64,000 nt of DNA, taken from Alopecurus myosuroides (Eukaryota > Streptophyta > Magnoliopsida > Poales > Poaceae). A program made the translations under genes and the position numbers. The stretch spans positions 136,442,682 through 136,506,681 of the forward strand of contig CM054062.1 in assembly GCA_028641055.1 (NCBI GenBank), given 5' to 3'. The notes beneath the pieces were generated by a model that saw nothing but the letters and a program-made list of their open reading frames with translations, made no database searches and was not told where the DNA came from. This document shows positions 1 to 10,161 of the stretch, in pieces; positions within the stretch are counted from its first letter, which is position 1; every line of letters starts with the position of its first letter.

Positions 1-1209
1 ATTTAAGAAACTCAAGAAGATATAGATGAGACCACCAATCTAGTTACTTTGTTAGGATAACATTAACGTGTTAGTGTATTGATCATACAAATTGAGTGTG
101 GTATGACAATACTAGGTTGTTTTCTAAACCATGTTCTGTGTGATGAATGTTTTTTAGCATTTGTTTGTCAGATGAGTTTCCTTGATCTGTTGCGTTGGGG
201 TAGAAATTTCTTTAGCTCTCTTTCCAAATCTCTACTCATCCATGCTAAGCAAAACCAAATCCCATACCCATTTACCAACCATAATGAGCTACCATATTAA
301 GGGCAACACCAACCTTTCACCCAAGAATGTCATGACTAGTTCTCTATAGAGACACAAGCCATCCAATTTAGGAATGTCACAAATCTCAAGATCCTTTTGT
401 ACGAAGGAACATTGAAATCCACGATCAATGCTAACTACATCATAGGGATCAGCAAGCCAATAAACAAGTGAAGATAGACAAGTGGATCCTAAGTTGCAAG
501 AGCTATGATGATTCTGGAGCCTACTACACCAAGAGAAGAAAACAATGACGAAAAACACAACTATCCAGTTTGTGAGATTACGCAACCCCACTTGTTGGAG
601 AAACAATAGCTTAGCTCATGTTTGTCTTACATATTTGACACTTTCTGTAGAAAAGTGAGGTGACCTAGTGTTAAAATACGAGATTCGCCAATCTAAGTAC
701 AAGGTAATGATTGAGTGCAACATGGATTGCCCCCCATGATTACTACTCACATTATTTACTCTTTCTATGAGGAATGGGAAGTCTGAGTGACATACCTATT
801 AGAGAGATGACGATGTTAAGCCTGAACCATAGAATGGTAAGATGTAATAATAAAGACCATGTGTTAGACAAGTGTTGCTGAAATGTATTATCATCAGTGA
901 GAACAAATCAAACCTTGGAGATGTCAAGCAATGGAAGATTTTCCCCACCATGAGAGCTTCGTTAGAAATAGCATGGTGTTTGCAACTAAGGAAGATAACA
1001 ACAAGATAAAAGATTGCCAAGGACATCAAAATACCAAGTTGAGAGTGACCCAAGGACTTTTGTTTGATCCAAAGAGTGATCCCTTAGTGTCAAAGGTAGT
1101 TCAACATACTTATGCTGGTCTACATCTCTACTACGAAGGAAAGTTCTACTCAAGACAATCTAGAATCAAGCCACACTTCAAGGTAATGAAATTAAACTGC
1201 CCACAAATG

Positions 1210-1228
1210 TTTCTTTTAAGGGTGGTAG
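1210..1228 (+). repeat. Upstream copy of PPT-adjacent 19-mer
   Basis: The 19 bases tttcttttaagggtggtag occur here and again at 1302-1320, immediately before the 3' LTR. Only the second copy is placed to act as the plus-strand primer of reverse transcription. The first may be a duplicated or alternative priming site. Confidence 0.75.
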
Positions 1229-1301
1229 ACACCTAGTTGTTTTGGAACCCATTGCCCAAACCTAATATTTCTTTATAGCCTTCCCAAATCTCGGGACGAG
1301 A

Positions 1302-1320
1302 TTTCTTTTAAGGGTGGTAG
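1302..1320 (+). other. Polypurine-tract region of family-1 element
   Basis: The sequence tttcttttaagggtggtag lies two bases before TGTAACATCCC. Position and purine content fit the plus-strand primer (PPT) of an LTR retrotransposon. Confidence 0.7.
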
Positions 1321-1322
1321 TG

Positions 1323-4300
1323 TGTAACATCCCTGATTTTTGGAAAGTTCAAAAATCACTAAAAATTAAAACTTTTTGTTTTCTTGTTAATGCAAGTCAC
1401 CAAAAAACAAAGAAAAACAAAATACAAAAGAAATATTATATGTGTTTTCCAAAAGTAATTGGAATTAAGAATCCAAACTACATATATTCCATAAACCCTA
1501 AAACCTATTTCAAAATAAGTTTTCTTTATGAAGAGAAAATATTTCTTCTTAGCAAACACCCTTTACCAAACATGTTTTCAACTCAATTATCATCTTGCAA
1601 ATATTTATGATATTTAAAAATCAGAGTATTACTATCTCCAATATTTTCTTCATGCATCCAAAAATATTTCATATGAATAAAAATATTACATATTGCCTTT
1701 CAAACATTATATCAAGTAATAATTATAAAATGTTATATAAATTTTTTGGTTATGAAAACAAGTAAAATACTCTGTGAAAACGACATTTTCCTTTGAGAAA
1801 ACTTCTGATTTTGATTTGACCAATTATTTAATTATTTTCCAATTTAGAAAATATCATTAAGTAACTATTATTATTCTACTCATATTTTTGAAATATAAAA
1901 AATATGAAGATGGGTTGAAATGGGTTTCAAATGTAGTATTTCGTATTATAATGTTTCTAAAATTTTATAAAAGCTCATTTCTAATTATTTCTATTTTTCT
2001 ATTTAAAAATGGTTTTAAGTACTATTAGTGGATTATTTATATTTTCAAAATATAAAAATTCAAATGTATTGGAAACAAAAAAAAATAAGGTTTATATTTG
2101 ATAAACATTTTATATACAAGATTTTAGAAATTTATTTGAGGTAAAATGGATAAAGAAAAACAAAAGTTATTAAGGAATTAAGAAAACAGGAAAAAAGAAG
2201 AAAAAAATGATGACATCATCAATGACGTCACCTTGTCTTCATCCTCCAGAAACTGAAACCGCACCTGTTTCAACTCCGATTTTAATGTCGCGATTAAGAT
2301 ACCACTTGAAGCCCTCCCGGGCGCCCCTTGAAGCCTGACGCCTGGGTTCCATTTGCCCTCTCCGTCCTCTGTTGATTGCGTTGCGAGTCCACACCAATTG
2401 CTCGCTGGATTTCTCAACCCTATAACCCACGGGTGAGCATGTCGTCATCACCTGAGGACGACCGAGTTGCAACCAAGCACTTCTTCGTTTTCCCCTTACC
2501 TTCCCTCCCTCCCCTGACCAATTTCCCGTCCTTAGGTGCACTGGAGAGGTTAGAAGGCCTCGTCGGAGTGGCTCTGCCTCCACCGCCACGGGATCCGTTT
2601 GGCGCCATCGATCTAGGAAGTGCAAGCTCGCACCACCGTCGCCATCTTCTTCATCGTGCGAAGTCGAGCCTCTTCGTGCCCTCTCCCAGCTCCGGGAGAC
2701 TCTATGGTGTCGCCCCGTTGAGAACCGAGGCTAGCGCCACTGGCATCTCTATTTCCGAAAAACCGCGCTGCTGACTAAGACGTATCTCTCCCCCTGTTTT
2801 ATTTTGTTCCATTAGATCTCGATCCAAGCGCTCAGATCAAGCCAATTATCGAAGAGGTATCGGCCAATAGGAAGATGCCAAGTCAGCAGAGCGTTAAGTT
2901 ACATATCCTTCGCTCGGTGCAGAGCGTAGCCGACCCAAGCCCCGTAATTATCCATCGCCCAATGCAGCACGTAGTAGCCTAGCTCTTTTTTGGATTTTCT
3001 TCCGGAATAGAAAATAAATAGTAATTTTTTGCAGAAAAGTCCCTAAAACTTATAATCATCATAACTTTTGATCCATAACGCCAAATTTAGCAAACGTGGA
3101 CTTTTTGAAAAGCCCTTGACATGTAGAAACTATTGTAACTCTCCAAAATTAAATTTGACAAACTTAAATTGGTTCAAATTTAAACATGCTTGTTCGATGA
3201 ATTTTGGCATAATTCAAATTCTACAAATCCAAAAATTGCAAATAAAATATATTTGGAAACCTTAATATGTGTACTCTCATATACTCTATCACAAAATAAT
3301 TTTTTAACATATTAAAATTGAATTTAGGTTTAAGTTTTCTATTTATGTATTTTTGACATAGATTTAATTCCATAAATAATTTGAAAATGGTTCCTTAAGA
3401 AAAATTGCTGCATTCGGTAAACTTTTACTAGAGACATCATTATATAAAACTAATGAACACCCTAGAACCATTGCCATGTAGACTTTGGAAAATTTTCACA
3501 ATTATGCTTCACACCATGATGTTCATGACTTAGAATATTTTTCTGCCTATATGTTTATATGAGTGGTGGCCATTTTGGGACCAAGACCAACTCCTTAGTG
3601 TGTGCCAATAATATACTTGGATAACTAGTAAACCCAACACTGTAATACATATATTTTCTATCTACCTCTCAACTCCTCTATTCTGTTCCAAAATTCTTCA
3701 AGATGGCACAGTGGAAACCAAGATCCAAATACAAGGAAGATGTTTGCATGAAGAACTACAAGGAAGGACATTAAATAAAATTTTGAAGAAAAGACTTGGA
3801 CTCCACAACTAGAAGCAACTCAAGGAAGTACAAGTGTATGAAAAAATCTAGGAGAAACATTTACCTCTTTATTTCTATCTTTCTTCTTATTTCCTTTCTT
3901 TTTTATTTCACTTAGTGGTATTTTGTGCCCATCCCACTTTGGACCAACTAGTGAGAAAGCCATGAATAATATATCAAGACCAAGAGAAGAACCACCCCAA
4001 GGAATAAAACTACAATGGAATCATGAAGATGAACTTCAAGAAAACAAGCATGTGAAGACTTGGACAAAATCTATACAAGTTGAAGAATAACAAGTTGTTT
4101 TTGTCCAACCATTAACCCAAATGGAAAATACCAAGGCTTTATCTTATTTTCTCTGTTGTTATGAAGTTAGTGAAATCCATACCTACCCTAACCAAAATGG
4201 AAAGGCTAACTTAGATCACTCAAATGTCTTGATGAAAATAACTAAGAGTTACAATTTGTTATGTGTTACTTTAGTTGAAATAGTGAGATCACCTTGGTGA

Positions 4301-5895
4301 ACTCTTGGAAGTTCCTAGATAAATATGTTTTCAATAAAGTTTGATCACTACAAACTCAACCTAGTCCATCCCAAGTAAACACTTGGAAATTCCTTAGCAA
4401 GTTTTGAATCAAGAGAGAAAGAATCTTTCAAACTCAGACCTTTTCCTTGTCCTAGACAACTTGGTTAAACCCCTTTTGATATGCTAGTTGCTTTGTATGT
4501 TTTTTCACTTATGTGTTTGATTGTTAGTATGCTTGTTTATTTTGTTATTTTGTTTTCAATGTATAGATTATACGGAGAGCAACGATCTTTTGTGAAGAGA
4601 GTGTGATTTCTTCACCAACTTCAACAAGGCAAGTAACACACCATCCATCCACCACATATTTTCTATATGCATGGAATAGATTTTTGAGTAGTATGCGTGA
4701 TAGGGAGTTTTACCAAGTTATTATTATTATGCTATGAAAAATCCTAGTAGTGTGTAGCCATCCTTTTACCTTGTTATTTTTAAGCCTTAGTACCTAGTAG
4801 ATGCTTAGCCTACTACAAATTGTTTTACTCTATGTTATGGAAAAATTCCAAGTAACAACTTCAATGAACCACCTAGGTGGATGTGGTTGTTATGGATGTT
4901 GAGAGTTAAGTGTCTCCTCCGGGGTTATACCTGAGATGTTCACTTGAGGAATGCCACATAGGAACAAAGTGATTAAGAAGTCTCCCAAGTTTAGTTTGCT
5001 TCCAATGTAGTCTTTTGACATATGGGATCTAATCTTGATCAACTAAGTTATGAGAGTTTAGCCCAAGCTTGACAAGAAGATGTAGCATAATTATAGGTGG
5101 AATGGGTCTTGCCGGTGGGCTGATCTTCTTCTTCTGAAAGATCTCGTCTCAATTCTCTCCTTTCCATGATGCACTCCGGGTGTATAGGATGTTTCGGCTA
5201 ATTGAAGACAAAAGGGTGAAAGTGCACAAACTCTGCAGAGTCAACAAACTAAATCTTAGCCATGTCCCTGGTTATGGAAAACTTCGAGCAGCTGGATAAG
5301 GATGGACGGAAGAATCACATCACCATTTTCAATAAGTAAAATTTTGACCAAGTGAACAATAGTTGTGGTGTTTGGATTTCAGTCCAATGACGCCACTTTT
5401 TGAAAAGAAAAGATTGTTTTACAAAAGAGATAGGAGAAAACTGTCTTCATGCAAACTTAGCCAAAGATTGCACTCAACCAGATAAGCATGTAGTATTAGT
5501 CTTTCCATTTATATCCACCATAGAGTTACTTGCCAATACATTAAACTGTATTGGCCCCCTTGTGGCTGCGTATTCCATCCTGCAGATGAATCTGAAGACG
5601 AGTGAGGATTTTGTTTAGGATCTCGAGTCTACCACCAACATGCTTTACCTGTGGCACATGAAGAAGATGTGCTCAATGTTGTAATATGTTTTCCGCTGTA
5701 ATACTTTATATCCTGCAAGTCTTCTAAGACTATGCAAGTTGTAATGTTATTTTAGTAAAGACTGGATCCTGTGATGTCATAGAATTTGACGCATTTGCAT
5801 GATATTTCATTTTATATTGTTGTGCCAGCAATTTATCCAGGGACTAGCACAATAAAACAGGTGTTCTTGCATTATTTAAATGTGGGAATGCGATA
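1323..5895 (+). mobile_element. 3' LTR of family-1 long-LTR element (about 4.6 kb)
   Basis: The LTR starts TGTAACATCCC after a polypurine tract and ends near gggaatgcgata. The end is set by comparison with the inverted copy at 10162-14502, which ends in TACA when read in the same orientation. The first 850 bp are AT-rich, a GC-rich promoter-like block lies at about 2220-2960, and the rest is AT-rich. The reading frames in the GC-rich block (for example 2376-2774) have no recognisable domain and are taken as leader sequence. At 5690-5699 it carries tttccgctgt, 196 bases before the LTR end. An LTR this long resembles LARD-class (Sukkula-like) elements of barley and wheat, but I cannot name the family. 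Confidence 0.8.
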
Positions 5896-6140
5896 TCTTG
5901 TCTCTTCATCTAAAAGCATATGTCATACTCCACACAAGTCATATTCATCCTAAGTGGTCTTTCCTTGTACTTTCTGGCCTGTTTCGGATCAAATCCGGAA
6001 ATATCGGATCAATTCCGATTAGGCCGGATTTAATCGAGAAATCTCGAAATCCATCCAACTCTCGGAATATATCCGGAATTTCCGGAATAATTTCGGGCCA
6101 GCCAGATTCTCTTTGGGGCATTCCGAAAATAACAGTGTTC

Positions 6141-6152
6141 GCCTATATAAGG
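6141..6152 (+). promoter_or_regulatory. TATA-like promoter element
   Basis: gcctatataagg sits downstream of a TTCCGGAA-rich cluster (5975-6110) and upstream of a leader-like CT-rich region leading to the ORF at 6771. This is compatible with transcription start about 30 bp downstream. It may be the U3/R boundary of a diverged 5' LTR. Confidence 0.4.
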
Positions 6153-6770
6153 CAGTTACACGTCTGGGAGAGGCTCTTTTCCATCTCCACTTCATCTCCT
6201 CTCGGGCCCTAGCCACCAAAACTCGCCCCAAGGATCCTTCTTGCCCTAGGAATGGATTCTTGATACTCTCCTTGACAAGAAACCCCTCCATGGAAGGTAT
6301 TTCGGATTGGCCCCTCTCCCTCTCTTGTTCTTTTTTGTACCGATTTCAATCTAAATGCATTTTGACCTAGGGTTCATCTAGTTTTCGATTCAATCCATCT
6401 TTTTATCCATGGCTAATCCTTCTACCGGTTGAAATTCCATGTTCATAGAGATGTAGACCCAGACTTGCAATCCATGGCCTAGATCTAATTTCTGTTGTTA
6501 AAATTTGTGTTTCCTTGAACTGTAGTCACTGCCACAAACACTCCTTAGGTTCCATCCATCGTAACCCTAGATCTGTTGAAGTTTTGAGTCAATTTTTCAT
6601 GAATTGGTGGCAGAGCTGATTTAATTCAAAGTTTCTGGAATCATTCCAGGCAGCCGGAATAATCCTACATTTCGGAATAAATCCGGAAATTCCGGATTGA
6701 ATCCGACTGGGCCCAGAATGTCATGAAAATTGAACTTCATCCAACTTAGGGTTATTTTTTCCTATGGCAT

Positions 6771-8155
6771 ATGTACTTACCCCCTACTATCTCTCTCTGC
6801 CATCTATTCACAGGTCAAGGCTCTTGTGGTGGTATGGTTTGCAAGAGGAAGGCCACTCTCTCTCGTCGAGATTTCTGTGGTGGGTCTCGTGCTCAGAGAG
6901 GTCGTGGTCCAGGAGGCCGTCCTACCAGAGCTCATGATGATGGAATGGTTGAACATGTACTTGAGGAAGATATGAAGTTGTACTCTGTTGGGCTATGGAA
7001 GCAAGTGAAGAATAAGAATCCATACCGATTTCCTGAGTCCACCTGGGGGGATCCCAGATTTTGGACCAACCTTCAGCTCAAGGCTTGGGATGATTTCTAT
7101 TGCGCTCTCACTCCACCTGTCTTTGTGCAATCCCCAGTTCATATGGATTTCTATAATCAACACAAGTCTGGAGATATTTGTCACGTTCATGAGTGTTTGG
7201 TCAAGATGGAAATTGCACCTCTCCTCCAGATGGAGCATGAGTATTGTCCTGACATCATCTCTCGGTTTTACTACCCTGTGCACTGCAAGGCTGATGTGGT
7301 GCGGACGATGACTTGGATGACTGGTGATCAGAATATTTGCATCAGTCTAGCTGAGTTTGCTACTTCTCTGGGTTATTCTTGGAAGGCTACATGGGGAGTC
7401 CATGGTTACCGCATTCATGATGCTTCCGAGTATGATTCATCCATCTTGGAGTTTTGCTATCCTCCTGACATTCCTGACAAGAACAATCCATTCAACTCCA
7501 ACATGTATCCATTCCATATTGTGTTGTCCAAGATCTTATGCTCCACTCTCATGGTAAAAGTTGGATACTACTCAGCTATCATGGCTTTTATGGTCAACCT
7601 CATGGTCATCACCAAGCGCAAGAACCAGAAGAAGATAGATGTGATGGATTTTCTCTATCATGAGATTTGCATGGGGTTATGTAAAAGAGGAAGCCTGCAT
7701 GTGGTCCTTATATTCAGGGGTTCGTGACCTTCAGGGCTGAGGAAGAGATTATAGAGCATTATTCGGTTGTTAGGCCAAAGAAGTTCACTCCCTCTCTCAT
7801 ATGTGGTCCGGAGATTCCTGAGTTTGCAAAGGCTAAAGCCAAGATGTCTCATACTCCTTCTGGCTCTTCTAACGGTGGTCCTCAGTATTAGCCCTTCAAT
7901 GGCATTGCCAAGTTCTTCAAGGCAATGTTCAACATGTGCACTGACACTAGAGCTATTTCTCATGAGGCTAGGGAGCTAGCTAAGGAGACCAAGCGTATTC
8001 AGAATGCCGATAGAATGAATGCTGGGATTGATGTGCATGTTGATCCTCCTTCACTTGTTGCTGATGATCTTGTTCCCATTGATATGCCTGAGATTTGTGA
8101 TGATGACTTCTACATTGCAGTGCCTCCGGCTAATGGGGATGATGATGAAGATTAG
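6771..8155 (+). pseudogene. Retroelement-borne ORF resembling plant transposon-protein (Transposase_32-like) domain
   Basis: An open frame of 318 codons runs to 7727. It continues in a second frame after an apparent one-base shift near 7685-7725, meets one TAG at 7889-7891, and ends with an acidic tail at 8155. The body has a D-x-x-F/W start (DPRFWTNLQLKAWDDFY), a central aromatic-rich part and a region like LAEFATSLGYSW. This pattern recalls the 'putative plant transposon protein' domain common in plant genomes near retroelements. The N-terminal 40 residues are Arg/Gly-rich, and the tail (DMPEICDDDFYIAV) is acidic. A pyrimidine-rich stretch ending in CAG at 6813 looks like a splice acceptor, so the true start may be the ATG near 6834. 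It is not recognisable gag, RT or integrase. It could be an envelope-position ORF of a Sirevirus or a captured gene. The domain call comes from memory and is modest in confidence. Confidence 0.45.
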
Positions 8156-8719
8156 GAGGGCGAAGATGACTTTGATGATGCTGGGAACGAAGGTAGAGAA
8201 GCACAAGAATATGAACAAGAAGAGGAGTCCGAAGAGGAAGTCGAGTGATCTCTTGGGACGCTAGTTGAGCTTTTTTTCTCCTTTTTGGTGTCTTGATGCC
8301 AAACGGGGAGAAAGAGTTCTCTATTTAGGATATCACAGGATTTGCAAGGGTCGGGGCACAAGTTTCTTGCCTTTTTTATTTGATCTTATAGGCTTGTGCT
8401 CCAGTTTATCTTTTCGTTGAAAACATTTTATTTATGTGTGGAACCTTTAGGTGACTCGTGTGTGTCACCCTTGCTTGTGGTATAGGTTATTATGTTTAGA
8501 CTATAGGCTTGCATGGTTATCCTATATTATTCGTTATGCAATTGCTATTGTGAACTTTTTTAAATTGTTTGGTGTCTAAAACATAGGGGGAGAAAAGCCT
8601 AGTTGTTGTACGCCTCAATGGGTGCACACATCTAGGGGGAGCTTGTCTATTTTTTGGAAACCATTTCCTTTGTTCACTATATGAAATCCCTGTGAATCCT
8701 TATGTTGTCATCAGACACC

Positions 8720-8732
8720 AAAAAGGGGGAGA
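8720..8732 (+). other. Polypurine tract before 3' LTR
   Basis: aaaaaggggga followed by ga precedes TTGAAAG at 8733. Related purine runs occur at 8305-8315, 8584-8595 and 8632-8639. Such repeated runs upstream of the 3' LTR are a Sirevirus hallmark. Confidence 0.6.
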
Positions 8733-8733
8733 T

Positions 8734-9454
8734 TGAAAGAACATTTCTTAACCCCTCTATTTTTGTGTATTTGTTAACAACATAAGTGATATCTCACCAT
8801 GCGCTGCATGTTTAAGGTACACTTATTACCAGCACAAAGCTGTGTCAACTTTATGGTGAAGGCGAAAAAGATCGTGGCCAGTTTCCCCTGCATACTGAGG
8901 TTTCTGTTGGCATGGAATGATTCCAGATTTGCCGTGAAAACCTACGTTGGCATCTGAATTCATTCCGGGCAATTCCGGGTTGTCGGAGTCATTCTGGATC
9001 CATTCGATAATGACCGTGAAAACCTCTGTTAGCATCCGGAATGCCCCGAAATATTCCTGCTGGTCGGAATAATTCTGGAAATCCCGGATTGATTACGGAT
9101 TTTTCGCAAGATGCAGAAATATGACTAGTTTTGGAGAGAACCTATAAATAGAATACCCCTTCTTCTCCAAAGGGTTAGCTCGTCCAGCATTCAAGTCCCC
9201 ATTAATTTAGCTCACCAAAAGCTAAATTTCTTCCATCTCCTCCACCCAAACCCATTGATTCTCGGTTACCTCAATCCTTTACCTTTACCTTGTGTTTGTA
9301 TCTTGCTTAGTGTTGCTCTTGTCATATAGACAAATTCACCATAGTTGCATATCTAGATAATTTACCTTTGTTTCAAGTCTAAATCAAAAAGAATTAAAAT
9401 TTGGAAATTAGCACCTTTTCACCCCCCTCCTCTAGGTGCCCATACTATCCATTC
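8734..9454 (+). mobile_element. Probable 3' LTR of the Copia/Sirevirus-like element
   Basis: It begins TGAAAGAAC after the polypurine tract and ends around caccccctcctctaggtgcccatactatcca, a terminus style seen in Copia LTRs. It holds a TATA box at 9141-9150 (cctataaata) preceded by several ttccgga-like motifs between 8925 and 9110. The right end is uncertain by about 10 bases. Gypsy A internal sequence resumes next, recognisable by homology to the region from about 20800. Confidence 0.5.
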
Positions 9455-10161
9455 ACAAATGAGGTATCCCTGCTTCCCTCTATGAAGGACCTTTCTTTTA
9501 TATATAGCACGAGTCTTCACCTTCTTACTTTATGAACCAATTAAGAGAGCATAGGCTTCATTCTCAGTATAATGTGCATGGTCCCAAAATTTATCATTGA
9601 TTGGAATATGATTATGGTATTGCTAGTCTAAAACTATTTGTATCTAGTCACCACTTGAACTTTGAATGTGTCCTAACGTTTATGTTTTGCTAGTCCACAA
9701 AGGACACGCGGGATACCACTTTATCATGTTTTTAATTATGATCAAACAAACATATCACTTTTAGTGCATTGTTGCTCATTGTCATTTATTTGTGCTAATT
9801 TTAATGTGCAACACAATTGCAAAGTTTTTATTGTTCAAATAACATTTATCATGCCATTGTTAAAATGTTTCGGTCTCGTCTTGTAATGCTTTTACATAAT
9901 GATTGATCAAGTTTGTGTTAGCTTCTTGTCATCTCAAAAATTATCTCTTTTGTCACTTACCTACTCAAGAACGAGCATGAGTTAAGCTTGGGGATGTTGA
10001 TACGTCCTAAACGTATTTATGCTTTTTTATTCTCCATGCTTGTTTTCTAAATGTTCTTCATGTTTTGTTCATGTTTTCTTTCGTTTTCCAGATGTTTTCA
10101 TGGACTAACCTATTGACAAGATGCATAGTGCCAGTTCCTTTTTTATGGTTCAGAAAAGCTC
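9455..10161 (+). mobile_element. Gypsy A, part 1: internal 3' end and start of 3' LTR
   Basis: Positions 9455-9997 match in order and wording the non-coding 3' internal region of the complete Gypsy at 20790-21331 (ccctgcttccctc onward). They end in the shared polypurine signal aagcttggggatg. The LTR begins TGATACGTC at 9998 and continues to 10161, where a family-1 solo LTR is inserted. The LTR resumes at 14503. Confidence 0.8.
10157..10161 (+). repeat. TSD (agctc) left of solo LTR
   Basis: agctc at 10157-10161 is repeated at 14503-14507. A 5-bp target-site duplication is the normal footprint of Gypsy/Copia integration. Confidence 0.85.

Larger units (their letters stand above)
1..1322 (+). 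mobile_element. 3' internal end of long-LTR retroelement, family 1
   Basis: This is the non-coding 3' part of an LTR retrotransposon whose 5' half lies left of the window. It ends in a polypurine-type stretch (cgggacgag followed by tttcttttaagggtggtag) directly before the LTR start TGTAACATCCC at 1323. Open frames here are short and match nothing I recognise, so pol is absent or outside the window. The cgggacgag motif before the polypurine tract also occurs before the LTR of the element at 30265-46101, which suggests relatedness. Confidence 0.7.
5896..9454 (+). mobile_element. Degenerate Copia/Sirevirus-like element
   Basis: The stretch holds a promoter-like 5' region with TATA (gcctatataagg, 6141-6152), a broken ORF (6771-8155), several aaaggggga-type purine runs at 8300-8732, and a probable 3' LTR from 8734. 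Repeated polypurine runs between the last ORF and the 3' LTR are typical of Sirevirus (SIRE/Maximus) Copia elements. A weak primer-site-like string (tggtggcagagc, near 6605) differs from the usual tggtatcagagc at two bases. I could not align the putative 5' LTR to the 3' LTR, and no integrase or reverse transcriptase is left. The left edge is set only by the end of the family-1 LTR and is uncertain. Confidence 0.45.

Noticed and set aside
2376..2774. ORF of 132 codons as a possible gene
   Set aside because: It lies in the GC-rich part of an LTR and has no domain. The inverted copy does not preserve the frame.
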